64,000 bases of DNA from Nostoc linckia FACHB-104. Lineage in GTDB: Bacteria; Cyanobacteriota; Cyanobacteriia; Cyanobacteriales; Nostocaceae. Position 1 is the stretch's first letter; every line of letters begins with the position of its first letter. Below the pieces are notes generated by a model. It worked only from the letters and a program-made list of their open reading frames with translations. It did not search any database and was not told the origin of the DNA. Location: positions 1 to 64,000 of the forward strand of contig NZ_JACJQJ010000043.1 of NCBI RefSeq assembly GCF_014696615.1, given 5' to 3'. This document shows, piece by piece, positions 17,721-27,949 of this stretch. The position numbers were made by a program, and so were the translations under genes.

Positions 17721-18374
17721 ATGATGATTCGCTTATTACTTGTAGATGACCAAAGTTTAGTTCGCCAAGGTCTGAAAGCAATGCTGAGTTTAGAATCAGA
17801 CTTAGAAATTGTGGGTATGGCAGAAAATGGAGAAGAGGCAATTGCACAAGTTGAAAAATTACAACCAGATGTTGTATTAATGGATGTGCGAATGCCAGTG
17901 ATGAATGGTGCTACTGCTACCCGCATCATCTGCGAAAAATTTCCGCAAGTTAAAGTTTTAGTTTTAAGTACTTATGATGATGACCATGATGTGAATGAAG
18001 CCATTCGCTCTGGTGCAAAAGGTTATCTTTTAAAAGATATGCCTTCAGAAGAACTTGTTAACGCGATTCGCAGCGTTCATCGCGGATATGCACAACTTGC
18101 ACCTGGGCTGTTAGAACGAGTGATTATGCAAAAACAAGCCCAACCAACGCCTCCTCAACCTGTTCATCCAGCATTATCTTCATTAACACCCAGAGAATTA
18201 GATGTAGCGAAGTTAGTCGCAGTTGGTGCAACGAATCAAGAAATTGCTCAACAGCTATTTATTTCAGAAAGTACAGTTAAAACGCATATTAATAGCATTT
18301 TTAATCGCCTGAACATTAAAAATCGCGCTCAACTGGCGATTTATGCCAATTCTGTTTGTTCACCTGGCCTATAA
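17721..18374 (+). CDS. NarL/FixJ-family response regulator
   Basis: 217 residues: an N-terminal receiver domain (LLLVDDQSLVRQGL) with phosphoacceptor Asp55 in VLMDVRMP, Ser83/Thr84 and Lys105 (YLLKD), and a C-terminal LuxR-type helix-turn-helix (LTPRELDVAKL, NQEIAQQLFISESTVKTHINSIF). It is a DNA-binding transcription regulator, expected to be phosphorylated by the HisKA_3 kinase encoded 0.9 kb upstream. Two ATGs in tandem at the start are both usable. Targets cannot be read from the sequence; the repeated 27-bp element before two exoprotein genes and the kinase is a candidate site. Confidence 0.93.
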   Translation: MMIRLLLVDDQSLVRQGLKAMLSLESDLEIVGMAENGEEAIAQVEKLQPDVVLMDVRMPVMNGATATRIICEKFPQVKVLVLSTYDDDHDVNEAIRSGAKGYLLKDMPSEELVNAIRSVHRGYAQLAPGLLERVIMQKQAQPTPPQPVHPALSSLTPRELDVAKLVAVGATNQEIAQQLFISESTVKTHINSIFNRLNIKNRAQLAIYANSVCSPGL

Positions 18375-18441
18375 GAATTTTCTATTAAAACTATTCAAAA
18401 ATATTTGCGATTAGTGACTGAGTACTGGTATATTCAGGGAA

Positions 18442-18466
18442 AAGGTTTGGCTAGTTACCAAACCTT
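18442..18466 (+). terminator. Hairpin after the response regulator gene
   Basis: AAGGTTTGG and CCAAACCTT pair perfectly around a seven-base loop, 68 bases after the stop codon. No T-run follows, so it may be a weak or factor-dependent terminator. Confidence 0.4.
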
Positions 18467-18702
18467 GTCAATAGAAGTGAAAGACTCAAGTCAATTAAAT
18501 CATTCTTACCAATTGCGAGTAAATCTGCCTTAAGGATGTAGGCAAAGAATATAGAAGCTGCTATTAGGATGTGTAAGTATAAGTTATGCGATCGCCTAGC
18601 AATACTGAACATCTCTTAGAAGTGGCTGGAGGCTTTAGCATGGCTCACCTGTGTCAACTGAAGCTAAAAGCTATATAGGGCGGGCGTTGTACAAATACCT
18701 CG

Positions 18703-18795
18703 CGCCCTCATCCCCTAACCCCTTCTCCCGCAGGAGAAGGGGAACTAAATCTCTTGCTCCCCTCTCCTGGTGGGAGAGGGGCTGGGGGTGAGGGC
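18703..18795. repeat. GC-rich palindromic repeat
   Basis: CGCCCTCATCCCCTAACCCC and CTTCTCCC..GGAGAAGGGG are matched further on by CCCCTCTCC..GGAGAGGGG and GGGGTGAGGGCG. The segment forms nested hairpins of the kind scattered through many cyanobacterial and other genomes. It lies in a 1.1-kb gap (18375-19494) that holds no convincing gene. Confidence 0.65.
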
Positions 18796-18969
18796 GAAAC
18801 CTTGCAACCAAGAGGGTTTCACGTTAAGTTGACACGTATGACCATTGCTAAACCCCTTGACGAAATTACTTCCTCTGCTTCCTCTGCTTCTGGTTTTCTT
18901 TCCCCTTTTTCCCCTTAACTCAACTCATTGGTTGTGAATGAGATCTCCTTGGTTGTGAAGGAGGGCTCA

Positions 18970-19158
18970 TTGATAGACAACATCAGCTGGTTGGTTGTGA
19001 AGGAACCGATGTTCTCTATGGATGAGCACTCGTTGATAGACAACATCAGCTGGTTGGTTGTGAAGGAACCGATGTTCTCTATGGATGAGCGCTCATTGAT
19101 AGACAACATCAGCTGGTTGGTTATGAAGGAGATCGGGTTCTCTATGGATGAGCGCTCG
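18970..19158. repeat. Three tandem 63-bp repeats
   Basis: Units at 18970-19032, 19033-19095 and 19096-19158 each start TTGATAGACAACATCAGCTG. The first two are nearly identical and the third differs by a few bases; partial units flank the array on both sides. Because 63 is a multiple of three, both strands stay open (a 96-codon frame forward, an 84-codon frame reverse). Neither has a ribosome site or a recognisable protein, so I treat it as a minisatellite. Confidence 0.75.
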
Positions 19159-19387
19159 TTGATAACCAAAGCTGATTTTGCAAGGGCGATCGCCTCATTT
19201 CTGAGAAAATCTCAGTAATGTAGCGTGTGTTAGGCGTAAGCCGTAACGCACGAAAAGCTGTAGCACTGATGCCGTACTCTCGCTGCTAACGCATCCTACG
19301 TGGATTTCCCAAATCAAATATGAGTCCTATATATTGTGGAATAGTAGAAGGCTTCTCCACTAAAACAATGTTCTCACTTAATTTTTA

Positions 19388-19510
19388 AGGGACTTCCAGA
19401 AAATAAATTATCCAATTTACTCAGATAATATTTTTCTTTCTCCCCCTGCTCCCTGCTCCCTGCCCCCTTGCCTACGCAGGGATGGTATATTTTTTTAGTT
19501 GGAAGTCCCT
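19388..19510. mobile_element. MITE with GGGACTTCCA termini, inserted at the 3' end of murD
   Basis: Terminal inverted repeats AGGGACTTCCA and TGGAAGTCCCT bound a 123-bp segment with no coding capacity. Flanking trinucleotides TAA/TAA directly abut GGG and CCC, fitting a 3-bp target duplication. The same element, inverted and flanked by TTA/TTA, is at 48867-48994. A 3-bp TNA duplication is typical of some IS5-family groups (family knowledge), which may supply the transposase. Its right end is read as the last codons and stop of murD. Confidence 0.75.
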
Positions 19511-20886
19511 AATTGGTTTTTTCCCGCCCAATCTAAGCAAAGCTGGCGGAAATGATCGCCGCGGACTTCAAAATTAGGATATTGGTCAAAACTAGCGCAA
19601 GCTGGAGATAGCAGCACTACAGTCGCTTGGTGCTTTTTGGCTAATTCTGCGGCTTGGGGAATAGCCTTGTCCATCGTTTCCACGATTTCATAATTAGCAT
19701 ACCCCACCTCTTGCAGACGTTGGGCAAATGCTGGGGCGGCGTTACCAATTAATAAAACAGCAGCAGCTTTAGCTTGAATCTTGGCTAGCCAGCCTGTGTC
19801 ATCGCCAGCTTTGGCTTCACCACCAGCAATTAAAATCGCTGGACTTTTCACCGATGCTAAACCGACTTCCGCCGCATCGTAGTTGGTGGCTTTGCTGTCG
19901 TTGATAAAATCTATGCCTTCCCAAGTGCAGATATGCTCTAAACGATGGGCTACCCCAGGGAATTCGGCAATGGCGCGGGAAATGGCATTGCGATCAATTT
20001 TTGCTAATCTTGCGGCTGCAACAGCCATGAGCAGGTTTTGCTGGTTATGTTCTCCCACCATTCGCAAAGCCGATACTTCTACAATCGGTTCTGGTGTGGA
20101 AGTGGCAGATAATTGTTCTATTACCCAGCCATCTGCAATGTAAAAGCCTTTGTCGCCTATGAGGTATTCTTTACCTTTTACACTTGTCCAATAGGCATCA
20201 GGCCAATCACTTAATCCTACTTTACTCAGATAGACATCATCGCCATTAAATACTTGTAGTTGCGATTTATGTAATAGCTGGGCTTTAATTTTGTAGTAAT
20301 TATCTAAAGTTTTATGGCGACTCAGATGATCGGGTGTGAAGGTTGTCCAAACGCCAATTCTGGGGGCGAGAGTTACAGAAGATTCTATTTGATAACTACT
20401 GATTTCTCCTATTACCCAATCTGGCTGTTTTGCAGCTAAGGCAACTTCGCAAGCAGCATAGCCAATGTTACCGCAAGCAGGGGCATCTAAACCCGCAGCT
20501 TGAAAAATTGCTGCAATTAAAGCCGTGGTTGTAGTTTTACCATTTGTGCCGGTAATACCTACCCAAGGTGGAGTTTGCAAATATCGCCAAGCTAGCTCCA
20601 TTTCCCCGATAGTTTCAATACCTAATTCTCTGGCTTTAACTAATACGGGAATATCCCAAGGTACACCAGGGCTGACAACTATTAATTGCGGTAAATCAGC
20701 TGTATTGAATTCTAGGGAATACCCCAGTTTTACAGTTATATTTTCTGTAGCAAGTTCTTGTTGTTGTTTGAGGAGGGTTTCGGAGGTGTTGCTATCACTT
20801 AGCACCACCTCCCAGCCTTCCCTTCGCAACAATCTTGCCGCAGCAATACCGGATTTTCCTAATCCAATGACAGCAGATCTAGGCAT
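19495..20886 (-). CDS. murD: UDP-N-acetylmuramoylalanine--D-glutamate ligase
   Basis: Cytoplasmic peptidoglycan-synthesis enzyme that adds D-glutamate to UDP-MurNAc-L-alanine using ATP. The N-terminal Rossmann-like domain starts [19 protein letters not shown], the ATP-binding loop is [12 protein letters not shown] (110-121), and the C-terminal Mur ligase part has the [21 protein letters not shown] motif near the end. At 463 residues it has normal length for cyanobacteria. The final residues LGTSN and the TAA stop are encoded by the terminal repeat and target duplication of the MITE at 19388-19510, so the native C-terminus has been replaced by a few residues. glyS lies 89 bases upstream on the same strand. 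Confidence 0.96.
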   Translation of the reverse strand: MPRSAVIGLGKSGIAAARLLRREGWEVVLSDSNTSETLLKQQQELATENITVKLGYSLEFNTADLPQLIVVSPGVPWDIPVLVKARELGIETIGEMELAWRYLQTPPWVGITGTNGKTTTTALIAAIFQAAGLDAPACGNIGYAACEVALAAKQPDWVIGEISSYQIESSVTLAPRIGVWTTFTPDHLSRHKTLDNYYKIKAQLLHKSQLQVFNGDDVYLSKVGLSDWPDAYWTSVKGKEYLIGDKGFYIADGWVIEQLSATSTPEPIVEVSALRMVGEHNQQNLLMAVAAARLAKIDRNAISRAIAEFPGVAHRLEHICTWEGIDFINDSKATNYDAAEVGLASVKSPAILIAGGEAKAGDDTGWLAKIQAKAAAVLLIGNAAPAFAQRLQEVGYANYEIVETMDKAIPQAAELAKKHQATVVLLSPACASFDQYPNFEVRGDHFRQLCLDWAGKNQLGTSN

Positions 20887-20975
20887 AGATTGTGTGTAGC
20901 AGAGTGTCCCTGGTTAAGCACTACTGATCGTAGCGTTTATTGGCAAAAATTACACGTACTTTTTGTTTATTTAAG

Positions 20976-23126
20976 CTACAAATTTTTGACAATTGCACCA
21001 AAGTCCGCTAAAACACGGGCATGATTGCGAAGTAGTCCTAACAAATTTAACCGATTGCGCTTAATTTCGGGATTGGAGTCCATTACTAACACGCTATCAG
21101 CACCATCGAAAAAGGTACTTACAGTAGGTGCGATTTTACTTAATGCTGTTATTAACAGCTCATAATTGCGCGATCGCTGGGCGGCTTGGGTCTGGGGTAC
21201 TAATTCGACTATGGCATTGTAGAAAGCTGCTTCTGAGGACTTTTGGAAGAGTTCTTGGCGAACTAAGTTAGTTGGTTCTAACTGTTCGGTATCTAAATCA
21301 CCTTGGGCAGCTAAACGCGTGGAACGGTTAACAGTTTCATAGATGGTATCTAAAGTACCATCGCGGCGAATTTGCTGCAAGTATAAAGCGCGATCGCGGA
21401 CATCTAATAAATCCTTGAGTGCCCGTTCGGTATATTCAGGGTCATTCTCTCCTAAAACGGCATTTACTAGGTCATAATCGATTTGTTTTTCTTCTTGCAA
21501 TAGGGTACGGATACGTTGCAAGAAAAATTCGCGCAATGAGGTAATTAAAGGTGCTTGGTCTTTGTTATATGTAGTGACAAAATCGCTGGTAATTTGTGCT
21601 AATAACTCAGCTAAATTGATTGGTAAATTTGCTGACCAGGTAATGTTAACTACAGCATTTGCAGCACGACGTAAAGCGAAGGGATCGGAGGAACCACTGG
21701 GGATTAAACCTAGACCAAAAATACTGACTAAGGTATCTAATCTATCTGCCAAACCCACAACTTGACCTGTGAGAGTTTCCGGTAAAATATCATCGGCTCC
21801 CCTAGGTAAATAATGCTCAAAAATTGCTCTAGCAACTTCAGAATTTTCGCCACTGGCTAAAGCGTACTTCTCGCCCATAACCCCTTGTAATTCAGGGAAT
21901 TCATAAACCATTTGGGTGACCAGGTCGGCTTTACAAAGCAATGCAGCTTTATGAACATTTTGGCTTTGAGCTTCGGTTAATTGCAGTTGGTTCGCAATTT
22001 GTCCAGCAATTTTGACGATTCTATCTACCTTCAGCCTTAGAGAACCTAAATCTTCTTGGAAGGTGACTTTTTCTAATTGTGGTAAAAAGCTTTCTAAAGG
22101 TTTAGCTAAATCAGTTTTGTAGAAAAATTGCCCATCGGCTAATCTAGCTCTAATTACCCTTTCATTACCCACAGCAATAATATCGGCTTTGCTGGGATCG
22201 CCGTTAGAAATGGTGATGAAATTGGGCAATAAGTCTTTGCTATTTTCAGTTTTAAAAACGGGGAAATAACGCTGGTGACTCACCATCACAGTGGTAATCA
22301 CCTCCGTTGGCAAGTTCAAAAATTCGTCTTCAAATTTACCCACCACCGTAGAAGGATACTCAACCAAGTTGGTGACTTCGGCTAATAAATCTGGGTAAAT
22401 TTCCGTAGTAGCGCTTAACTTTTGGACTGATGCCTTCACTTGTTCTTGGATAGTTGTGGTGCGTTCCTCAGCATCAACCACCACAAAAGCCGATCGCAGA
22501 GTGCTAACATAATCATTAGCTTGGGGAATTGTGACCGTTTCCGGATGTAAGACACGATGACCACGAGAAATGCGATCGCTTTTCACCACCTTAGAAGCAT
22601 TTACCAACTCAATCGGCAATACCTCTGCATCTAACAAAGCCACTAGCCAGCGAATCGGACGGGAAAAGCGCACATCCCCATCACCCCAGCGCATCAACCG
22701 CTTACCTTCTAAAGCATAAATCCACTGCGGCACCAATTCCGTTAATATATCCGCCACTGGACGACCAGCAATGCTTTTGTTGACAAACACAAAATCGCCC
22801 TTATCAGTGGGGCGAACTTGCAGCGCCGCAATTTCCACACCTTGCTTCTTCGCAAATCCCAGGGCGGCTGGTGTGGGTTGACCATCTTTAAAAGCTGCTT
22901 GTGCGGGGGGGCCTTTAATTTCCTCTTCCCTGTCTGGTTGCTGAGATGGTAAGCCTTTAATCAGTACCGCCAACCGTCGCGGAGTCCCGTAAACTTCCAC
23001 TGCATCACTAGTGAGGCTGTGAGTAGAAAGACTTTGAGGAATGAGCGATCGCCATTGTACTATGGCATCCCCCAGAAAGCTTGCAGGTAGTTCTTCTGTT
23101 CCAACTTCCAATAAAAATTCCGGCAT
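20976..23126 (-). CDS. glyS: Glycine--tRNA ligase beta subunit
   Basis: The beta chain of the bacterial alpha2beta2 glycyl-tRNA synthetase, needed for tRNA-Gly recognition in translation. It begins with the hallmark [21 protein letters not shown]-type start (first 20 residues in this form), contains the HD-like central part ([23 protein letters not shown] is split over about 430-455), and ends with a helical anticodon-binding region. At 716 residues it is of family length. The alpha subunit gene is not in the window, as is usual in cyanobacteria where glyQ and glyS are separate. The ATG start follows from homology of the first residues. Confidence 0.96.
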   Translation of the reverse strand: MPEFLLEVGTEELPASFLGDAIVQWRSLIPQSLSTHSLTSDAVEVYGTPRRLAVLIKGLPSQQPDREEEIKGPPAQAAFKDGQPTPAALGFAKKQGVEIAALQVRPTDKGDFVFVNKSIAGRPVADILTELVPQWIYALEGKRLMRWGDGDVRFSRPIRWLVALLDAEVLPIELVNASKVVKSDRISRGHRVLHPETVTIPQANDYVSTLRSAFVVVDAEERTTTIQEQVKASVQKLSATTEIYPDLLAEVTNLVEYPSTVVGKFEDEFLNLPTEVITTVMVSHQRYFPVFKTENSKDLLPNFITISNGDPSKADIIAVGNERVIRARLADGQFFYKTDLAKPLESFLPQLEKVTFQEDLGSLRLKVDRIVKIAGQIANQLQLTEAQSQNVHKAALLCKADLVTQMVYEFPELQGVMGEKYALASGENSEVARAIFEHYLPRGADDILPETLTGQVVGLADRLDTLVSIFGLGLIPSGSSDPFALRRAANAVVNITWSANLPINLAELLAQITSDFVTTYNKDQAPLITSLREFFLQRIRTLLQEEKQIDYDLVNAVLGENDPEYTERALKDLLDVRDRALYLQQIRRDGTLDTIYETVNRSTRLAAQGDLDTEQLEPTNLVRQELFQKSSEAAFYNAIVELVPQTQAAQRSRNYELLITALSKIAPTVSTFFDGADSVLVMDSNPEIKRNRLNLLGLLRNHARVLADFGAIVKNL

Positions 23127-23487
23127 AAGGCAGTTTATCTAAAACAGTCAGTTTCAACAGTTTACCTCGCCTGTCATGCTGACTGCTCCCTTAGGGGCTT
23201 GCAACTCAAAAAATCCCATTGTTGTGTAAGCTATTCTGCTTTTAAGTTGCACAGGCGGTTGACTGTTGACTGTTGACTGTTGACGGTTAATAGCCTTGAT
23301 TAATCTTTATGCAATTTAGACGCGCATTAGCTTAGGTAGTCCCGATGAAACAAGTTTCATAGCCAAGGATGAAAATAGGACTGGGATTTTGACTCAGCAC
23401 TCAGTACTCGAAGGGTGGGAGATTATTTTTTGTGTTTACACGATGATTAGGTTGAATTCTCCAGCCTTGTTAGCCTTAAAATCAATA
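23127..23487. other. Intergenic region with heptamer repeats
   Basis: Divergent gap between glyS and the BASS transporter gene. It contains a TTGACTG heptamer run (about 23260-23288) and otherwise no recognisable gene, RNA or strong promoter. Confidence 0.4.
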
Positions 23488-23615
23488 GGACTTACGCAAG
23501 TGTCACATTTTTTTCGTTGAGGCTGTCAAGAGTCAAAAGTCCAAAAAACCTGAATTTTTGACCCTTGACTGTTGACTCTTAAACCAAAAGATTGGTGTAC
23601 CAGTTGCGTAAGTCC
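23488..23615. repeat. 128-bp element with GGACTTACGCAA inverted termini
   Basis: GGACTTACGCAA at 23488-23499 is the exact inverse complement of TTGCGTAAGTCC at 23604-23615. The interior is non-coding and includes a partial internal inverted repeat (AGAGTCAA..TTGACTCTT). This looks like a MITE or a degenerate IS end pair; no clear target duplication was seen. Confidence 0.55.
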
Positions 23616-23667
23616 TGATCAATTAATTCCCAAGCCCCAAAAGTTTTGATCAACTCAGATATAGGAA

Positions 23668-24591
23668 ATGTCTTCCAAAATTAATCGTCTCATCCAATTC
23701 AGCCAAGATTTATTTTTTGTATGGGTATTAATTGGTGCAATCAGTGGTTATTTATTCCCTAAAATTACCGCCAGTGGTAGTGCTAATATTTCCACAGCGC
23801 TGGGAGTGGTGATGTTAGGAATGGGTTTGACAATCACTCTTGAGCAAATTAAAAGCTTACGTCATGCTGGTAAAGCTTTAATCTTAGGAGTGTTTCTACA
23901 GTTTACTATCATGCCACTCCTGGGATGGTTCGCGGCAACAGTTTTGCAATTACCACCAATGTTGGCATTAGGTGTAATTCTTGTTGGTGCTAGTCCGGGC
24001 GGAACAGCTTCGGAAGTCATTACTTTTTTGGCGCGTGGTGATGTGTCTCTATCTGTAGCTTTAACCACTGCTTCTACACTAATCAGCCCAATTATGACAC
24101 CTGCTTGGATTTGGTTGTTAAGTTCAAATTGGGTTGATATTCAACCGTTATCTTTAATTATGACTACAGTGCAATTTGTACTGTTACCTGTATTAATAGG
24201 AATCGTGATTCGTTACTTTTGGACTCCTAATAAATTGCTCATGGAAGGCATACTACCTCTAGTTTCCATGTTCGCAATTGTTTGGATTATTGCCACAGTT
24301 GTAGGCTTAAATCATGAGCGATTATTAATTGTACCAATAGTAATCATTGCGGTAATTTTCCATAATGTTTTCGGTTTAATTTTAGGTTACATAGGTGCAG
24401 CGATTACAGGTCAACCCCAATCTATTTGCCGTACAATTTCCATAGAAGTAGGAATGCAAAATTCCGGTTTAGCTGTAGCATTAGCGATCGCCCATTTTGA
24501 TCCAGTAGCAGCAATACCAGGAGCTATATTTAGCGTTTGTCACAATCTTACAGGTTCCCTAATAGCCGCTATTTGGCGAAAATATTCGTAA
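23668..24591 (+). CDS. Bile acid:sodium symporter (BASS) family transporter
   Basis: A 307-residue inner-membrane protein with about nine hydrophobic helices. The signature segments VVMLGMGLTITLEQI, ASPGGTASEVITFLARGDVSLSVALTTAST and the late GMQNSGLAVALA are typical of the BASS/SLC10 fold, in which two such broken helices bind sodium. The substrate is probably an organic anion taken up with sodium; chloroplast and cyanobacterial relatives carry 2-keto acids such as pyruvate (family knowledge), but substrate cannot be read here. It stands alone, with a convergent phosphatase-like gene downstream. Confidence 0.88.
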   Translation: MSSKINRLIQFSQDLFFVWVLIGAISGYLFPKITASGSANISTALGVVMLGMGLTITLEQIKSLRHAGKALILGVFLQFTIMPLLGWFAATVLQLPPMLALGVILVGASPGGTASEVITFLARGDVSLSVALTTASTLISPIMTPAWIWLLSSNWVDIQPLSLIMTTVQFVLLPVLIGIVIRYFWTPNKLLMEGILPLVSMFAIVWIIATVVGLNHERLLIVPIVIIAVIFHNVFGLILGYIGAAITGQPQSICRTISIEVGMQNSGLAVALAIAHFDPVAAIPGAIFSVCHNLTGSLIAAIWRKYS

Positions 24592-24665
24592 TCCAGCCAT
24601 TCACGCCATTTTTTGGCAAAAATAACCCTGAAAATCTCTCTTTCCCATGCCCCATGCCCTATTCC

Positions 24666-25508
24666 CTATGCCCTAATTCCTAATTCCAAGCGAACATAAG
24701 TGCGATCGTCAAATGACTCTCTACCTGGGGCGAGTCCTCTGTGACCTAAATAAATGTCATAAAATAAGGGGTCTTTTGCAATCATTTCTGAGAGAACTGC
24801 CTCGCTTTCTGTCAGACTAATTCTTAAATCTGGATAACCATCACTAGCAAGAACTACAGATTTAACTTCCTCGGGAATCTGAATCACTTCAATATATTTC
24901 TCAGGTACTTTGTCACCATTAATCACACCGTAGCCAAAAGGTTCAGATGGAGAATTACATAAGGACGCTTGCACTTTATATATAGATACCAAAAAATTTT
25001 GGCTGGGATCGTTTTGCAAGAGTTCGTCAATTGTTTTACCCTGAGCTAGATAGGAATGCACAATTAAAGAACGTAACTTAGTTGTGACTTCATCTACTTT
25101 GCTGAAGGGATTGTGACCTTTTCCATCTAATAAATATTGGCAATCTCCAACTCGCCAAAGTTCTCGACGTGCATTAGAGAAGAGTATGATTGCAAAACAG
25201 GGCGCAAAAATTGGCACTGTCTCTGATTGAACTCTTGCTAAAGCTTGTTTTACTGCTTGAGTTAACTGCTCAATGGCTTCTATTGCGCTAGCCTCAGCAG
25301 CAAGATTTTCTAAAGCTTGAGCGCCTATTTCTGCGACAAAACGCCCAGGAGAAAGCCCATCATAACTAGCACCTGATGCATCTGTAGCACCATCTAAGAC
25401 AGCGACAAAGTCCTTAGTCACAACAAGGCGATCGTCACCCAGGCTCGGATCTCCGTATTTTGAGCGACTCAATGATTCCACTACTGTGAAGCTGGCGTTT
25501 TGATTCAT
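24666..25508 (-). CDS. PP2C-like protein phosphatase
   Basis: 280 residues with the metal-site pattern of PPM/PP2C phosphatases: GDDRLVV (24-30), VLDGATD (37-43, with the metal-binding Asp-Gly), a GDCQY strand (ELWRVGDCQYLL), LASDGYPD, and a C-terminal SFDDRTYVRL that supplies a late Asp. It probably removes phosphate from Ser/Thr residues in the cytoplasm. The insertion after about residue 130 is not typical of minimal PP2C enzymes. No kinase gene is adjacent, so a partner cannot be assigned. It converges on the BASS gene. Confidence 0.75.
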   Translation of the reverse strand: MNQNASFTVVESLSRSKYGDPSLGDDRLVVTKDFVAVLDGATDASGASYDGLSPGRFVAEIGAQALENLAAEASAIEAIEQLTQAVKQALARVQSETVPIFAPCFAIILFSNARRELWRVGDCQYLLDGKGHNPFSKVDEVTTKLRSLIVHSYLAQGKTIDELLQNDPSQNFLVSIYKVQASLCNSPSEPFGYGVINGDKVPEKYIEVIQIPEEVKSVVLASDGYPDLRISLTESEAVLSEMIAKDPLFYDIYLGHRGLAPGRESFDDRTYVRLELGIRA

Positions 25509-26021
25509 ATCTAATGTATTACCTCACAGATATTTGTACTAGATATTAAATACTTATACGAATAACTATCAGGCTATTTACTAAGGGTATTTAATACCTA
25601 TCTCTGTAGAGAATGACATAAAATAATTTGATAATCAACTCAATTCCAAGGTTTTTAAACATACTCAAGCCTTGCTATGAAAATCTTGCTTTAAGAGAGA
25701 TTTTATGTAACTATTCTATATGGATATTTTAAACTACTAAAGTTCGATAGATTTATAGTATTATATTTATGTGCATATAGATTTGTACATTTTTGGGCTG
25801 TTTTTAATCTAAAAATTCCGCTATATCTGGCTTCTGGTAAGCAATTATCTAGTCAATGATGAAAATTGTTTTACTAATTTCTAGAGATGCCTATATTCAT
25901 CAGTGATAGCCGAAATTTATAGTGGCAAAGGATGCATCAAACTTATTTGTGATGTGGTTGGGAAAAAACTCTGCTATAGTCCGCAAATTAAGCAATAACC
26001 CAACATAGTAACTACATATTT
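25509..26021. other. AT-rich divergent intergenic region
   Basis: 513 bases between the divergent phosphatase and MFS genes. It must hold both promoters, but I see no conserved RNA, repeat or operator I could defend. Confidence 0.3.
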
Positions 26022-27227
26022 ATGGATTTTCAAGAGCAGTCTCAGCTCAACGATACAACTGCATTTAGCAATCTGCTAGCAAATCGAACGACTATTTTCA
26101 CATTAGCGATCGCCTGCGGATTAGCAATAGCAAATGTGTATTACAATCAACCTCTGTTAGCAGATATGAGCAGAAGCTTTCATATCTCTGTACAGCAGGT
26201 AGGATTTATCCCGACGCTTACCCAAGTAGGCTATGCAACAGGCTTATTGTTTTTAGTACCCCTGGGCGATCGCTTAGAACGAAAACAGCTGATTATTAAA
26301 ATGTTCGGCTTACTAAGTTGTACCTTAGTTGCCGTTGCCATTTCTCCCAACATTATTTGGCTGAGTGTAGCGAGTTTTTTTCTTGGGTTTAGCAGCATTG
26401 TTGCCCATTTAATTCTTCCCTTCGTTGCCCAAATCACCCCGCCCAACCAACGCGGAAAGGTGATTGGTACTTTAATGAGTGGGCTAATTATCAGTGTTTT
26501 GCTAGCTCGTTCTGTAAGTGGTTTTGTGGGTAAGCTATTGGGTTGGCCTGGAATTTATTGGATTTCTGCAGGTGTAATGATTGTTCTGGCTTTAGCGATT
26601 CGTCAGCAATTACCTGAAAATCGCTCCTCATCACAGATGTCTTATCCAGAACTAATGCAGAGTCTTGCCCATCTTACCTATCAACAGCCTGTACTTCGGG
26701 AAGCTGCATTTAATATCGCTTTAATATTTTGCGCTTTTAATGTCTTTTGGGTAACACTGGTTTTTCTGCTAGAATCGCCTGTCTATAACTATGACAGTCA
26801 AGTTGCAGGATTATTTGGCTTAGTCGGTTTAGTGGGAGCAGGTACAAGTTCTCTGGTGGGTAGGTTAGTAGACAGATGGGGCGCGAGGCGCGTTGTGGGT
26901 ATCGCTCTTTGTTTTGCTTTATCCGGCTTTACAATTCTCTGGCTAACAGGGACTCATTTAATGGGTCTGATTTTCGGTGTAGTTATCTTAGAGTTGGGAA
27001 TGCATAGCGCTTACCTTTCCAATCAAATCCGCGTTTATAATCTTGTTCCCAATGCTGAGAGCCGATTGAACACTGTTTATATGGTGATTAACTACAGTGG
27101 TGGGGCACTTGGTTCTTTACTTGGTAGCTATAGTTGGGTAATTGGGCAGTGGAATGGGGTTTGCGCTTTGGGGCTTTTCCTATTAAGCTTGGCTGCAATT
27201 TTGCACTTTGGTGGACGTAGGAAATAG
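26022..27227 (+). CDS. MFS transporter (DHA1-like)
   Basis: A 401-residue inner-membrane protein with twelve predicted helices. The N-terminal segment ANVYYNQPLLADMSRSF is typical of the DHA1-type drug/arabinose-efflux group, and the loop-2/3 motif GDRLERKQLI matches the MFS signature A. It most likely exports small molecules with proton antiport; the substrate is unknown. It is a single gene with an ATG start and no adjacent regulator. Confidence 0.88.
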   Translation: MDFQEQSQLNDTTAFSNLLANRTTIFTLAIACGLAIANVYYNQPLLADMSRSFHISVQQVGFIPTLTQVGYATGLLFLVPLGDRLERKQLIIKMFGLLSCTLVAVAISPNIIWLSVASFFLGFSSIVAHLILPFVAQITPPNQRGKVIGTLMSGLIISVLLARSVSGFVGKLLGWPGIYWISAGVMIVLALAIRQQLPENRSSSQMSYPELMQSLAHLTYQQPVLREAAFNIALIFCAFNVFWVTLVFLLESPVYNYDSQVAGLFGLVGLVGAGTSSLVGRLVDRWGARRVVGIALCFALSGFTILWLTGTHLMGLIFGVVILELGMHSAYLSNQIRVYNLVPNAESRLNTVYMVINYSGGALGSLLGSYSWVIGQWNGVCALGLFLLSLAAILHFGGRRK

Positions 27228-27410
27228 ACTCAGATTCCCAGCAAATTCAGTACTATCCGTAGCGCTTGGAAAAATTCATCTTTGATTTTGAGGAAATACA
27301 CTTATTCCTCAATACTAAACGGTACTTATTAATCTAGTAAAAGTATCAATTGCCAAGAAATGGAGGGCTTGCTAATATTTTGCCTTCTAGATTACCAGCA
27401 GGTGCAAATT

Positions 27411-27656
27411 ATGGCGGAATCAAACGGCATAATCAAAGATGGCTTTCTCTATCCTCGCAGTCGCTACCGTGGTCAAGTAAAACCGCAGAACTTAGTATTT
27501 AATGCGAATCTGCAAGAATTTTCTCAAAAAGTTGGTTATATTTCCTCGTTGGAGACAAATGGTAAACTTTCACCAGAGGAAGCTTATCAGAAGATTGAGA
27601 AAATGTGGGAACAGTTAAAAAAATCCAAAATCGAATTAGGAATCACTTCTGATTAA
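27411..27656 (+). CDS. Small conserved cyanobacterial protein (DUF7219-like)
   Basis: 81 residues from the ATG at 27411; the frame is open further upstream to 27360, but conservation as I know the family begins at about DGFLYPRSRYRG. The pattern is FLYPxSRYxG..P.NLVFNANLQEFxQ+VxYIxxLExxGKxSPEEAYxxIxxxWxxLKKSKxELGI. It is small, soluble and helical in its second half. The function is unknown. No operon partner: the upstream MFS gene is 183 bases away. Confidence 0.75.
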   Translation: MAESNGIIKDGFLYPRSRYRGQVKPQNLVFNANLQEFSQKVGYISSLETNGKLSPEEAYQKIEKMWEQLKKSKIELGITSD

Positions 27657-27949
27657 CTAATTTATCAGGGATTGATGACAAAGGCTGACTACAATATAAA
27701 TGATTTTAAGGTATTAGATAATAGTCTCATATTTTGGCTGTCTAACTATAAGATGTTAATTGCAAACTATTGTATGGCTTATAGTGAGACACAATTGCAT
27801 TCAGATAAATTAGAACTTCCACAGAAATACACATTATTGGGGCAATCATAAATTGCCCCTAACTGCATACTTGAGCTTTGGCTATTTTTTCTTCCTTTTG
27901 AAGGTTTACAGTTAATAGTCAACAGCCGAAAAATGTTATACGAATTACT

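Noticed and set aside
18970-19158. CRISPR array
   Set aside because: The 63-bp units are contiguous with no variable spacers, and no cas gene is in the window.
18928-19218. A 96-codon forward frame over the 63-bp repeats
   Set aside because: No ribosome site, internal periodicity fully explained by the DNA repeat, and an equally good frame on the other strand.
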